Below are positions 11,641-23,812 of a DNA stretch of 64,000 bases, in pieces (position 1 is the first letter of the stretch; each line of letters starts with the position of its first letter). The translations under genes were made by a program, and so were the position numbers. The notes under the pieces were generated by a model that saw only the letters and a list, made by a program, of their open reading frames with translations, did no database searches and was not told where the DNA came from. Source of the DNA: Siphonodentalium dalli (lineage: Eukaryota > Mollusca > Scaphopoda > Gadilida > Siphonodentaliidae); the NCBI GenBank assembly GCA_032622095.1, contig CP136068.1, positions 137,091,989 to 137,155,988 on the forward strand. Direction: 5' to 3'.

Positions 11641-12340
11641 TATGAGAGTATGACAATACACTACCCCGGACAAATGAAGCAATATCATACTTTATCTAAC
11701 AGCCTAGCTATAATTAGTGAACATTAAACTGACAAACAGACAATTTTCAGGGCCATTATTTAATATTAAAGGGATACAAAATAAAGAGATTTCTAATTAT
11801 CAGTAAGAATTATTCTCTAAGTGATACTTATTATTTCAAATAAATGATTGCATATACTATAGTAGACCATATACCAACAGGAAAATATTAGTGAATACAA
11901 TTATTGTGTTTCAAAATTCGTTTCGTTTCGTTTCTGCAGCCAAATTACAATCTTAACTTTTAGTTATCGTTCTTCAAAATAAAGCGCGGATAATTCCTTG
12001 TGGTATTTTGAGTTAATTTTGTCGCGAATCAACGCGGATTGACAGAAGGAAATGGTGTATTGGCTACAAACGGATAAACTGTGGACTTATATATAAGATT
12101 CGCCGATTTCTCCCCATGGATGTGCGCAAATATCGAAAAAGACTGAATTTCATGTGACAAAAAATATTTCAATTCCCGGAACAGTAATTATTAAGCTACG
12201 ATAACGAAACGGATCAACTATAGTATTGAACAGTACCTCAGCTACCTGGCCATAACCAGAATATTTTCTCAAAATTGAATTTGTGGTACCGGTACAATCA
12301 TGATGTAGTGCCAGTGGCCTGCTCATAATGCACCTGTCCA
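11641..12340. other. Non-coding spacer
   Basis: AT-rich sequence with no recognisable gene. It includes short simple blocks such as 'tttcgtttcgtttc' near 11920. Confidence 0.4.
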
Positions 12341-12355
12341 GAAGAAGAAGAATTG

Positions 12356-12877
12356 AGAAGTTTGAAGATCATGGACTACGCAGACACCATCTGGGACCCC
12401 TACCAACAAAATCACATCGACAAGCTGGAAAGAATCCAGCGTAGAGCAGCCCGTTTCATTAAAAGAGACTATAAGAGCAAAGAAGATGGATATATGACCA
12501 AGATCCTCTACGAGCTATATTTACCAACATTGCAGAAACGGCGGAAAATAAATCGGCGCGGATTCATGAGTAAGGTGGTGGGTGTGGTGGGTGGATTGGT
12601 CCCGGCTATACCACCTAATCAATACTTTACACCGAAACAAGGCGTCTTAGATCGCAGAGCAAAGTTCTGACAGGCTACGTCACCAGCCAAATTCCTCGGC
12701 ACCTAATTTAAAGGAACAACAGTCAGTGCTACGAGTCTATACCATACGTGTCAGCTCAGTTCGCTAATTCCACATTTGTTCGAACTATATGCGACTGGAA
12801 TCAGCTGGAGGAATCCTTAATCCTACAACAACAGCCTGTGGATTCCTTCAAGAGTGCACTGAAGGAAAATATCTGAG
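12356..12877 (+). pseudogene. LINE (jockey/CR1-like) reverse transcriptase C-terminal remnant
   Basis: The frame at 12353-12670 contains YADTIWDPYQQNHIDKLERI followed by QRRAARFIKRDY. This is the characteristic region just downstream of the reverse transcriptase palm in jockey/CR1-type non-LTR retrotransposons, which continues into the thumb and C-terminal region. After a short insertion of GTGGTGG repeats and a stop at about 12668, a second frame resumes (FVRTICDWNQLEES...) and ends at a TGA near 12877, as expected for the family's C-terminus. The 5' endonuclease and catalytic palm are absent. It is a 5'-truncated, frame-shifted dead copy. It would once have copied its own RNA at the target site. 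Confidence 0.82.
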
Positions 12878-13633
12878 ACTCTCTCGCCCGCTGCGAAATT
12901 ACCATAATTGGGATCTGCAGCGTAACCATTCAGATTCAGATTGATCCACGATAGTAAGGGGTCAGTACATGTAGTAAGTACTGATAGTGATAAGCCTGCT
13001 GTACTACTTTTGCTGTTTTACTGGTCTTAACTGAGTACTGTGTCAATGTGACATTGTTAATTCAGTTCCACTCTAATGTACATTAACTGGCAATGATGCA
13101 TCTGACGCTATTAAAGGCACCGGTAATCCCTAAATACCAGGAGGACGCGGCGTAGAAACTTGGTACAACAGTTGTTACACGACAAAGAAAATTATCAACA
13201 AGCTTAGTGAGCGTCATCATCAAAATTGCAAATTAAAACACGGCAATGGTAAATTGGTAATCCCTACATACCAGGAGGACAAGGCATTGAAACTTGGGAC
13301 AACAGTTGTTACACGGCAAAGAAATTTAAAACACACTGTGCACAGATGAATGTTTATACATGTACTGTGCAGTCGAGATCACCTGGACTACAAATATTTA
13401 AGGATTATACTATTTGATGAGTAGATGCGTGACTGATAAAAGAATTAGAGACTCCATATTTACTCGGAAGATAACAGTATACGATGCCATACAGTTGTTC
13501 CATAACACCTCAACCTTTGGTGGATATTAACAGTAAAACTAATGAAAATGATGAAAGCCAGACTCAACATCAAGACAACATGTGCATGCATAAGTGACGG
13601 TTCAATGATTTTGACTCCATCAGATGATATTTA
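12878..13633. repeat. Spacer with a 129-bp tandem duplication
   Basis: About 13128-13201 and 13257-13330 are near-identical (TAATCCCTA.ATACCAGGAGG ... CAACAGTTGTTACACG), giving a period of about 129 bp with just over one and a half copies. The rest shows no recognisable gene. Confidence 0.6.
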
Positions 13634-14012
13634 AGCGACACCAATTTTTAAGTCTGGTTTACGATGTGGGGAGAAAAAAAGTAGATGCAGGAGGGAAAAA
13701 AATAAAAATAAAAAAGATTGTCCCCCCAATTTATATCAAGTAAATCGTGGAATTTTACATAAATTTTACAAAAATTGTGAAAAAATGTTTTTGAATGAAA
13801 TTCTGTTCAAACCAAACAAGACATATCTTGTCATGAAATACATGAAAATATGGATCTGTAAATGATCATAAGCAGAACCGGATGCGACAGCACATGAAAA
13901 TCAGTACGCGTGTAAAATATTTTGGGACAAAAAAAATAAAAAAAAAATTCATGAAATGGAAACAAAGTTGTAGGAGGTGTTCGTAAACCAGACTTAAAAA
14001 TTGGTGTCGCCT
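13634..14012. mobile_element. Family F MITE, copy 1
   Basis: Ends match AGGCGACACCAATTTTTAAG and its reverse complement, with about 30-bp terminal repeats. The AT-rich interior is non-coding and includes 'cagaaccggatgcgacagcacatg'-type sequence. The second copy, at 20976-21374, is in the opposite orientation and about 90% alike by eye. Confidence 0.82.
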
Positions 14013-14197
14013 TAGGCTCATGTTAACACAGGATCACATATTCTCAAAATAATTGTCTCCCTCAAGTTGGCCTCAACCATACTAGTATTTATATTTGATA
14101 GAACCTCAGTGAGACCATGTTGAAAATTACCATCAATGCAGTTCCAGTGTTGACGCAACGCGGTCATGTTACTTCAAACCAGTTGCAATGTTCCTTA

Positions 14198-14890
14198 GGC
14201 CAAAGAAAAAAGATACTATGTTTCCGTACATCGACCGACCCTAAAAATAACCCGCCGACCCTAAACTTTTTATTGATATTTTGAGAAAAAGTCAAAATTT
14301 TTGCAATTTTAATTTCCTGAGAGTGGATCTCCTGCCTGCTTTATGTCTTGTTTGGGACTTATGGAACACTATCAACAGACATGGTGGGTGTGTATCTGTG
14401 TATATACATGTAAAGAGGTTATCACTGCATATATTAGGGGTATACATGTACTAGTAGCTACTGTTTCCAAAAACCAGGCATGCTCGGTGGGTGTACTGGC
14501 TACCCCCAGACAATGGGATGTAATCGTCACAATACATGTACGGTATAATGGCGGTATTATTGGTAAAATTCTTATAAAAAGTTAGTGACATCAATTTTGT
14601 ACCAAGTTTATAGCCAAATTTATGAAAATGTGGTATTAGATATAATAAAAAACATACGTAAGCATGAAGTAAGTTTGATTTTTTATCAATCTTAATGTAT
14701 ATTTCCACTGTGTTGATCAAGTAATACTTTCCCCATGGCACAGGTTGGCATTTTATGTCACTTTGGTCGAGGTAGTTCAATATTTCTGCAGCTGGATAAA
14801 AAATATCAAAATAAAATAAAATAAAAAAAATTCCCTACCTACCTACCCTAAATATTTTTACCGGAAACATACAATCTTTTTTCTTTGGCC
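14198..14890. mobile_element. TIR element with GGCCAAAGAAAAAAGAT ends
   Basis: GGCCAAAGAAAAAAGAT...ATGTTTCCG at 14198-14229 is matched by its reverse complement at 14862-14890. The left flank TTA and right flank TTTA may be remnants of a target duplication. The interior contains inverted 'cctaccta/gaccgacccta' blocks and no convincing gene. Confidence 0.65.
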
Positions 14891-14931
14891 TTTAGCATGG
14901 TAATTCGTGAAAATAAATGTCAATGCAACTT

Positions 14932-15870
14932 ACTCTCAGGCTCCAAATAAAAGTGCAGGCCCAAATAATAGTGCGGGGGGGGGGGAAATTCCATTGAAAG
15001 TTAATAAAAGTACAGACCCAAATAATAGTGCAGGGGGAACTCTGAGCAAAACATCAACTGTGGTTAACCAAATAATTTTTATAGCAGGTTCAGGTATACG
15101 AGTCAACATGTAGTACAGGTACATGTATGTATCATGTGGTGTTTTTTTGGTTTGCCACATACTTGAATATGTACTCTTGAGTGCCTAATGTACGATTATT
15201 AAAATCGAGGTAAAATTCCCACCTGTACGATCGTTATTTGGTCCTGTACGTTTATTAAATTAACCAAAAGAAATAATTCACCAATCTTAAATTGTGTTAT
15301 TCATATAAGAAATGAACGGCGGTTTCAATGCGGTCATGGGGTTTTGACCGCGAGAAAAAATCAGCAAACTTCGGGGTTCATGCAGAGTTTGCTGATTTTT
15401 TTAACGCGGTCAAAACCCATGACCACGTTGAATCCGCCGTTTATTATTTATATTTATATACTTAAATTCATTATGAACTAGGATTGTATGTCTTTCCCAT
15501 TATTTATTCATCTATTTAAACAAACGCATGGAGTTCAGTTCAGACAGTTCGAATCCTTGTTTTTTGGAAAACCAAACATTTTGAGAATCCGTTCATGGAG
15601 AACGGAAGAAACGCAATTTCACAGTAAAGTATAAACATATGACAAAATGTCTTGTTTAGCTAGTAACTAATGTAGACGTGTTGATCATTTTTACATCTGA
15701 ATCATATAGAAATCTTGAATTTGTGCTGATTTAAATTTTCATAGCTTCAAAATATTAATAAACGTGCAGACCCAAATAAGCACTGTGCAGGGGGGGGGGG
15801 GGGATTTCCCAAGAAAAATAATAAACGTGGATACAGCTGGTGCATGCATATTTATTTGGAGCCCAAGAGT
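14932..15870. mobile_element. TIR element with ACTCTNNGGCTCCAAATAAA ends
   Basis: The left terminus at 14932-14951 matches the reverse complement of 15851-15870. Internal direct repeats of 'gtgcaggcccaaataatagtgc' type occur at 14952-15030 and 15764-15790, next to G runs. A palindromic element at 15315-15441 lies inside it. No gene was found. Confidence 0.6.
15315..15441. repeat. Palindromic hairpin element
   Basis: Arms of about 55 bp (AACGGCGG...GCGGTCATGGG...AATCAGCAAAC and complement) flank a short loop. It looks like a small palindromic MITE nested in the surrounding TIR element. Confidence 0.75.
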
Positions 15871-16979
15871 AAAGAGGTGGAGGTGAATGTTACATGTAAG
15901 TTGTTATTAACGAAATGGAACGATGCCTTTAATAGGTTCCACCAGCAATAAGTCGCGACTTCTTTATATTGGCCTGACAGATTGGTTTTTGTTGGCGTCA
16001 TGCCTGTCGACCATTATGATGGCCACATATATTGTCATATAACAGCGATTTACGATCTGTCTTGTTGGCTCATAATATAAATTAAGAAAGTGGCCTTGTG
16101 TTCGTTCCTTGCGTAAAAAAATATTTTTTAGTACAAACGTCCTCATTGATTGTGTCCCTCGACTCCTTGTGTAATTGGTCAAGTAACTTACATGTATGTA
16201 CATGTACAGACCACTCACAAATTTCTTAGAAAAGCGACCACATGTTCGAATCTACTTTGCGATTTTGGAGCAACGCATTTGTAAATGCGTTCATATTTTA
16301 ACACATTTACCTTGATTTATTCACAAACAAATGTCTTGATGCAGGCCTAAAATCCATCAGTTTTTTGGCAATAATCAAAATGTTAGTGTTTCACTTTCTA
16401 CAGGGAATCAAGACTTTTTACTAGAATCAAAATGAGAATCATGATTCTCATATTCTGATTATAAAACAATTAATGTCAACAGTGTTTATTTATGTTTATT
16501 CCATTTTGAATGGAAAACTACATCATGAATGTCCGATTCCGAACATATACATGTACACCAGGAGTGGGAAAATAACACAGAATTATTCAGATGTGAATTT
16601 AAATTAAACAAAATTATAACTAAAATTGCAAAATACACTATCGTATCGTTATTTGGGTGTTCATACTAGTATACTTTTTCGGCGCAATGATCGGTAATTT
16701 CAATGCGACTGCGATTATTCCCAATGCAGTGCATTTAATTTAAATGCTGTCATTAAGGCATTTACAAAGTGGCGTGACACAATGCACCCTCAATGCATTT
16801 TAAATGCAACAACCGCATTTCATTGATCCACGTTGTAAAGGACATTTATTTTTAGAATACATGTATGTACGTGTATATAACCACAAGAATAAAGAACAAA
16901 TCAACTGTTTTTATTACATGTACTTTGTAAACCTCTGATGTTTCCCATACAGTATACATTTGTATATTATAAACCATGT
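15871..16979. other. Non-coding spacer
   Basis: No gene is seen. Positions 16690-16830 contain repeated ATGCATTTAAATGC-type blocks, possibly an old short repeat. ACATGTA motifs are frequent. Confidence 0.4.
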
Positions 16980-16981
16980 TA

Positions 16982-17198
16982 CAGTAATTCTAGAGCTAAT
17001 TAATCGACTCCTTAACTACAGCAGAATTATGGGTAACTTTTCAGGATTTAGTCGGAAATATGGCTTGTTGCCATTCATCGGAAAGCTCTCACCGAGAGCT
17101 TTCCGATGAATGGCATCAACCCATATTTCCGACTAAATCCTGAAAAGTTACCCATAATTCTGCTGTAGTTAAGGAGTCGATTAATTAGAGCATTACTG
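16982..17198. mobile_element. Family D palindromic MITE (mariner/Tigger-like), copy 1
   Basis: The element runs from CAGTAATTCTAGAGCTAATTA to ...GAGCATTACTG, with TA on both sides. It is almost wholly palindromic: arms of about 90 bp carry AACTTTTCAGGATTTAGTCG and pair around a GAGAGCTTTCC/GGAAAGCTCTC centre. CAGT termini with a TA duplication fit Tc1/mariner or pogo/Tigger non-autonomous elements. Other copies lie at 18692-18856 and 38371-38561. Confidence 0.8.
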
Positions 17199-17200
17199 TA

Positions 17201-18689
17201 TATCCTCTATAACTGTTTATTCAACATCACGTGCTGCAATCCATAAATGCGGTTCAGATTTCGATGTCCGGTTCAACATTATTATCATATGGTTTGATAG
17301 CAGAAATACTCAGTTTGGAATGTTATACCATACAAGTTTTACGAGTTGCTCTTGCTCAAGAATGGATAAATTTATAAACCTGATTTTTGGCGCATTAGTT
17401 AGAATTATATTTTTGCACAAGAACACACCACAAATATCGAACTGGACATCAAAAGCAGAACCGGATTGTATCGATTGCATAAACATAAGAAGTTGGTCAC
17501 TGACCGACAATTGCTATTCTCTGGTGTGGTTTATAGGACTACCGTATGCAATGCCGACTTAAAAATAAAAATTCACATAAACATCGCATGAAGCGGTCTA
17601 TCCACAAACTCAGGTATTGGGTAATTCCAAATGTATGAACTATCACCATGATATCCCGGTATATCATTGTCAGGACTGTTTGTACAAAAGGTTGTTATTC
17701 TACTATGCATAATTTTGCTATATCATTGTACTCGGACTGTATTGCAATGTAATATATCAGTACATGTACCGGTATACTGGGTGCACATTATATACATGTA
17801 GGCCTACTTTCACTTTAGTACATGTATGTGTCATAAAATACTCATGTTGTTAAATTGAAAAAAAACATGTGTGAAAACAGAGAGAATACATGTACATGTG
17901 CCGGTACTATATACCTCTTTGTGTGCTGTACTACCGGTACTATTCATGTACATGTACTACACTACAATAAGAGAAATTTTAATTGATTCTGCTGCCCTTG
18001 TGCCACAGGCCTCAAACACGCCAAACAAGTATATGTAGCCAGGCCCACCAGTACCAGGCTACTAGTAAATGAAGTACTGAAAGTGTCACATCATTAATCG
18101 AGCCCAATCTTAGTTATACTAGTCTCTTGTGTAGTTTGGGTTACTATTAATAAGATATTTAATGAATGTTTGGAATGTATGGTAGCATTCTTACCTGGAT
18201 CAACATATGCCATGCACAACGCTGGTCATCATATCATCACCGCTGTTGGCAGTAAACCGCTCATCGGGCTATAACAGTTAGAGTTTTCCATACCAAGGCT
18301 AATCTAATCAGTTAAAATTAGTCATTTTAGAGGGAATACCAACCAGTGGAAGACGTACAAAAAGTCATGTATATTCAGATATCAGTTTTCGAGAAAAAAC
18401 CCATCTTAGTCGAGCGGACTTAGAATATCGGGGTAAACTTAAATTTCATTCAGCAACACTTTCACAGCAGAATATAAAAATAGTACATTATAATCACTTA
18501 CAGTACATGTACATGTAGCCCAAGTGCAGTGCTAGCCTATATTATATACTACCAAAACTTTTGGTCAGTTTCTCGATGACTGACACTTGTAAACGCTTGA
18601 ACGGGTATATAGTACATGTACATGTGTACCGTATGTGAATTAAAGATCTTATTAGTGACACAACAGGAGGCTAGACATACATTTGTAAC
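17201..18689. other. Non-coding, ACATGTAC-rich stretch
   Basis: An 80-codon frame (17320-17562) with an overlapping minus-strand frame has no recognisable domain and no good splice context. Positions 17750-17960 are dense in GTACATGTAC and ACCGGTAC palindromes. No gene is called. Confidence 0.4.
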
Positions 18690-18691
18690 TA

Positions 18692-18856
18692 CAGTAATGC
18701 TCTAATTAATCGACTCCTTAACCACAGCAGAATTACGGGTATTAAACTCGGGGAGAGCTTTCCGATGAATGGCAACAAGCCATATATCCGACTAAATCCT
18801 GAAAGTTACACATAATTCTGCTGTGGTTAAGGGGTCGATTTCTTAGGGCACTACTG
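18692..18856. mobile_element. Family D palindromic MITE, copy 2 (internally deleted)
   Basis: The termini CAGTAATGCTCTAATTAAT and ...GGGCACTACTG are flanked by TA. The left arm jumps from the ACGGGTA region directly to the CGGGGAGAGCTTTCC centre, so about 50 bp of the left arm is missing while the right arm is retained. Confidence 0.75.
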
Positions 18857-19999
18857 TATCTGTTTTAGTGCACATCAAATGTATTTGTTGTCTTTCCTCT
18901 TGTAATTTGTCTTTGGTTGTGTTCGCCATTTCGATGGACAACTACATGTACTGACATCAAATGACTGAAATGAGTCAAAATTTAGCAGTGCAGCCAATTA
19001 TATAGATAAACAGAATTAAATAGCATCCAAATTCCAAATGAGCATAAATGATAAAACAAACTTTATTGAGCACTCTTTTAATACTAGTAATTTACAGCTA
19101 CAATGAAAGCACCTAATAAAAATTCTAAGTTTGGTAAAACTGTCTGTATACAAAGTTTATCTGGCCGTGATGAATAAAACCTATAAATGGGATCATATAC
19201 ATGTATGTTAGATATCATTACATGATTATTTGAAAACACATATCCGTATGGAAAACAAACTATTTTACCACTGGCCAAGTGGTCCTGCTAATATGCTATG
19301 ATGCTGGTGGTCCTGCTGAATTGCTATGATGCGGGTAGTGCAATTCATAGCAATTAAGCAGGACCCAACCGCATCATAGCACATTAGCAGGAACACTTGA
19401 ACAGGGTATATTTAGAGTGTCAAATCGAATGGGCATCTTTTAACAATATTTTTGAACAATTTCCTAGAAGTGTTCGAAAATTGAGAACTGAATTTATATT
19501 TTTTTTTATGAGGTTTCGATTGAAAAATTTCTAACTTAGCTCATCAGGATTAACATTGTCGCACAGCTATATTCTCTTTCCCAACAAAGTCTATAGAACA
19601 TACATGTAAAATTACAGCTATGCTTTAATTAATCAACTCGCCTTATATTACTCGGGTATTACTGCAGTATTCAGGCGTGTTCATGCGATCAACCGCAGTC
19701 AGTTATACCGCCGCAGAATGTGGTCCACCTCACATTTGCAGTTAGGCTGTATTTTTCATGCGATGTTTATATGAATTTTGTTTTAAAGTTGACATTGTAA
19801 TCACACCAGAATTTTTTTTTATTGTTTCAAAATGTCTAGATAGAATTCAGAATTTTTGTGGTAAAAACAATTAACTTGGTTATCACAGTTAACACATATT
19901 ACTGTGGTAAGATTACCAGCGGATACCGCATGTCAACAGGGACTGCATGCTCTAATTAATTATCAGGTTTAGCATGTTTATACTGGATACAGTTCATTT
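18857..19999. other. Non-coding stretch with a hairpin and a partial family D end
   Basis: A hairpin at 19277-19398 has arms built of repeated GGTCCTGCTNAATNTGCTATGATGC-type units. Near 19613, ACAGCTATGCTTTAATTAAT resembles a decayed family D end. No gene is seen. Confidence 0.5.
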
Positions 20000-20946
20000 T
20001 AAAGGTACTCAATCCGGTTCGATGATACCCATATAATCAGATTCCAACATCATACATTTGTATTTAGAAAGGCGGCTTCAGTTATGTTATCAGAATTGAT
20101 TAATTGCCCTAAAATAATGCTAACCACTGTCAACTAAAGTATACAATTGCCTGAAATATGTTATTTATCAACATGTTGTTCTACAAAATTTGGCCTTATT
20201 ATCAACAGAAAGCCTCTTGATTTTAGAGTTATCCATCTTCATCTGAAATTTGGTCCGAGACCGTGGGCCACTATTAATTCTTGGTCGTGAAAAATAGTAT
20301 ATTTCAAAAATTGATATCTAATAACTCTGAGCTTTGATAGGTGGTGGGTTCCTCGACTCGTACCAAATATCTTTTACCCCCCAAGTCCAAATAAAGAGTA
20401 ATGTGCGAGCATTAATTCAGGGGGCCCTTAATCAGATTATGCATCTTTAAATTCAAATACAGTTTAAAGATGCATAATCCGATTAAGTGCCCCTCATTTG
20501 CTATTTACATATACATGTATATGGAATCGGGGGGGGGGGGGGGGGTAAAAATATTTTAATCAAGTCGAGGGACCCACCTACATGTATCAAAGCTCAGAGT
20601 TATTAGATATCAATTTTTGAAATTTTAATATTTATCACCATCGATACTTAATAGTGGCCCAGAAAAATTTGACGAGCCGACGGTCTCAGACCAAATTGCG
20701 GATGAAGATGGATAACTCTAAAATGAAGAGGCTTTGTGTTGATAATAAGGTCAAACTTCGTCGAACAGCATGTTGATAAATATAACGTATCAGGCGATTT
20801 TATACTATACATGTAGTTGACAGTGGTTAGCATTATTTTTGGGCAATTAATCGATTCTGATATTACTGAAGCAGCATTTCTAAAAATAATGTTGTTGTTG
20901 GAATCTAATTATATGGGGACCATCGAATCTGATTGAGCACCTTTAA
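20000..20946. mobile_element. Family E long palindromic element, copy 1
   Basis: The termini read AAAGGTACTCAATCCG and the reverse complement of its variant (GATTGAGCACCTTT). The two halves (20000-20460 and 20465-20946) are inverted copies along nearly their entire length, sharing GTTATCCATCTTCATC, AACTCTGAGCTTTGAT and GATTATGCATCTTTAAA. A 17-G run (about 20529-20545) interrupts one arm. It is non-coding. Copy 2 lies at 54957-55432 and a fragment at about 55560-55700. Confidence 0.82.
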
Positions 20947-20975
20947 TGGTTAGCTATATGAGTTATATACACATA

Positions 20976-21374
20976 AGGCGACACCAATTTTTAAGTCCGG
21001 TTTACAAACACCTCCTACAACTTTTTTCCCATTTCATGAATTTTTTTTTAATTTTTTGTCCCAATTTTTTTTACACGCGTACTGATTTTCATGTGCTGTC
21101 GCATCCGGTTCTGCTTATGATCATTTGCAGATCCATATTTTCATGTATTTCATGACAAGAAATGTCTTGTTTGGTTCAGAATTTCATTCGAAAAGTTTTT
21201 TTTTCACAATTTTTGTAAAATTTATGTAAAATTTCAAGATTTACTTGATATAAATTGGGGGGGGGGGGGGGACAATTTTTTTTTCTTTTTTTTTTTCCCC
21301 CTCCTGCATCTACTTTTTTTCTCCCCACATCAGCCCACATGTTCGTAAACCAGACTTAAAAATTGGTGTCGCCT
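20976..21374. mobile_element. Family F MITE, copy 2 (opposite orientation)
   Basis: It is bounded by AGGCGACACCAATTTTTAAG and its complement. Its body matches copy 1 at 13634-14012 in reverse complement. A G-run at about 21257-21270 and long T tracts replace the poly-A-rich part of the other copy. Confidence 0.82.
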
Positions 21375-22971
21375 AATAGACATTTAAACTTTGAAAATTG
21401 TAGGTTTCCGGATGATAACTTCAGTTTGTGTGATCATATCTGAACCAAATGTGGTATGTAAGTTTATCAGACCAAAATACAGGTCAAGTTCGAATATAGG
21501 TGTGCTCCGCTCATTTTTGCGAGAGTTATGGCCCTTTTTCGATTTAGAATCATGTTAATTTCTGGTTTCCGCATCATAATTTTAGTTTGTGTGATCAAAT
21601 CTGAATCAAATTTGGTATGATAGTTTATTATCCACCATTTCATGGGACACTGGTTGGATTGTTCTGAAATGTAGTATCGGATTTAGGGGACCTTGATATA
21701 TTTTTCAGACAAGCTGATGCCCCAAAGAAGCCACTTTTTCTCACATTTGCTGAAATAGTATCCAAAACATCCACATATCAAGAGCCATTAGACTGAATTA
21801 GATAAAAATATATCACTTGGATCTGTTTAAGCTGGAAAATACTCAAAATTTGTATAATTTTCTGCTATTATATCTGCATACTAGCCTTTTTGCTGAATCG
21901 TGAATGCCGGTTATATTGCCGTGTGAAATCCTAGTACCAGATAACATTGGGTATGTACATGTATATAGCATACCACCTGAAAATGGCTTGAATATCACAT
22001 ACCAAAGCGGGGTGGGGGCGTGTGTGACACCCTCCTTGATCATAGTCTGTATTCTACAGGGTATGTTAACTGTTTCGAGTTGGTGCAATTAATGTGATTG
22101 TTTAATCTCTACCATCTGAAATCTATTTATAGCATATTTTGCTATCTGATCAATATTGCTACTTAGTACTGATATAAAACAGGATAAAGATGGTGTGTCT
22201 CTTTCCCGAATGTTCTGTTTACATGTACATTTGGGGGTTTATGAGTCAAATAATATCAGACAACATGTCCTTCTAACACTAAGAAATAATATGTTCTTAT
22301 GAACCAGGACAAAATATGACTATTTCTGGAGCATTACAGCACATTATTACAAATCTATATTTGTAAGCAGTAAGATAATGACAGGAAACATGTCCTCAGA
22401 CTAAGAAATAATTTTTTGGTGTGTATTTCACACCACAGCTCATGTGTATACTCACATTAGTTTATGTCATTCAAAGGGAGAAACCCATTTAGAAAGTTTA
22501 AATGAGACAAAACTACCTCACTGTAGATGTAGTTGCAAGGTACAACATGTACATGTATTCTGGTAAATGACATTGGAACTAAAATAATGATTTTTGTGTC
22601 CACCGGTATGTCATGTACCGGTACTAGTATACATTGAAACTACATGTACATGTAACTTGCCTAACATACCATATACATGTATGAAGAGGGACTTTGCAAG
22701 TGTTTTTTAATCAAAATTTTAACCCAACTCTTGTTGTCAGTAAGTTTTAACCCATGCAGTTTAATGAGTTTATATATTTATATATTACATGTGTTTCTAT
22801 ACATGTATTTTATCTTTAGTTAGTTTGTTGTCCTTGAATAAACTTGTATTGCTGCACAATCAGTTTCCTTAATGTTCTATTATACTAAAACAACTCCATT
22901 GATAACAATACCCCTGCATCCCATCAAAATCTACTTCATTGCCATCCTCATCATTTCACTTTGGTATCCCC
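21375..22971. other. Non-coding stretch with a ~170-bp degenerate repeat
   Basis: Two similar blocks begin near 21400 and 21568 ('tttccg.at.ataa.tt.agtttgtgtgatca.atctga'). Each is followed by sequence of the 'gagttatggccc' kind that I associate with bivalve repeats. Positions 22540-22690 are rich in ACATGTAC and ACCGGTAC. No gene is recognised. Confidence 0.45.
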
Positions 22972-23190
22972 ACCCAGGTGTACCTTGGTGTTATTCACCC
23001 AGGTGTTCCTTGGTGTTTCCTACCCATGTGTACCTTGGTGTTTTCTTACCCAGGTGTACCTTGGTGTTTTCTTACCCAGGTGTACCTTGGTGTTTTCTTA
23101 CCCAGGTGTACCTTGGTGTTTTCCTGCCCAGGTGTACCTTGGTGTTTCCTTACCTGGGTGTACCTTGGGGTTTTCTAACCCAGGTGCATC
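22972..23190 (+). repeat. CACCCAGGTGTACCTTGGTG minisatellite, forward half
   Basis: About eight units of about 25 bp, each close to ACCCAGGTGTACCTTGGTGT plus TTTCTT. Open frames of about 120 codons in several frames are products of the repeat period. Confidence 0.9.
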
Positions 23191-23812
23191 TCAATGGGAA
23201 ATCCACCTGGGTAAGAAAACACCAAGGTACACCGGCGTAAAAAAAACACCAAGGTATACCTGGGTTGGAAACATCAAGGTACACCTGGGTGGGGAACACC
23301 CATGTAGGAAACACCAGGGTACACCTGGGTGAATAACACCAAGGTACACCTGGGTGGGAAACACCCAGGTAGGAAACACCAGGGTACACCTGGGTGAATA
23401 ACACCAAGGTACACCTGGGTGGGAAACACCCAGGTAGGAAACACCAGGGTACACCTGGGTGAATAACACCAAGGTAACCTGGATGGGAAACACCCAGGTA
23501 GGAAACACCAGGGTACACCTGGGTAAATAACACCATGGTACACCTGGGTGGGGAAACACCCAGGTAGGAAACACCAGGGTAGACCTGGGTGGGAAACACC
23601 CAGGTAGGGTACACCTGGGTGTGGTCACCTGGGTAATTACACCCAGGTTTACCCATACCAGGATTTTTATCCAGTTTCAGGTGGGTAAATCATGGTAAAA
23701 CCCAGGTTTCGCGGGGTCTTAATGGTTGGTGGATGTCTTGGTAGATAGATTTTTACCTGGGTTTCGGCCCAAAAAACCTGGGTGGATTTACCCAGGTACA
23801 TTTTTATATGGG
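23191..23812 (-). repeat. The same minisatellite, inverted half
   Basis: The repeat flips orientation near 23190-23200 and continues as GGTACACCTGGGTG-type units. It forms a higher-order unit of about 62 bp (AACACCCAGGTAGGAAACACC then AGGGTACACCTGGGTGAATA) repeated about four times from 23340 to 23580, then decays toward the 23812 boundary. Confidence 0.88.

Larger units (their letters stand above)
9474..23812. mobile_element. 14.3-kb composite insertion bounded by inverted CCTGGGTA minisatellite
   Basis: It starts with CCCATATAAAAATGTACC and ends with the exact reverse complement; the matching terminal repeat is 28 bp. Both ends continue into decayed CCAGGTGTA-type minisatellite (9474-9770 and 22972-23784). 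The insertion splits the foldback terminus. Inside are a 45-bp satellite, a LINE remnant, two family F, two family D and one family E element, and two other TIR elements. No transposase was recognised, so mobility is inferred only from the boundaries. Confidence 0.55.

Noticed and set aside
22872-23656. Overlapping frames of 120-168 codons with VPWCFLTQVYLG-type repeats
   Set aside because: These are read-through of a GT-rich minisatellite, open in several frames on both strands.
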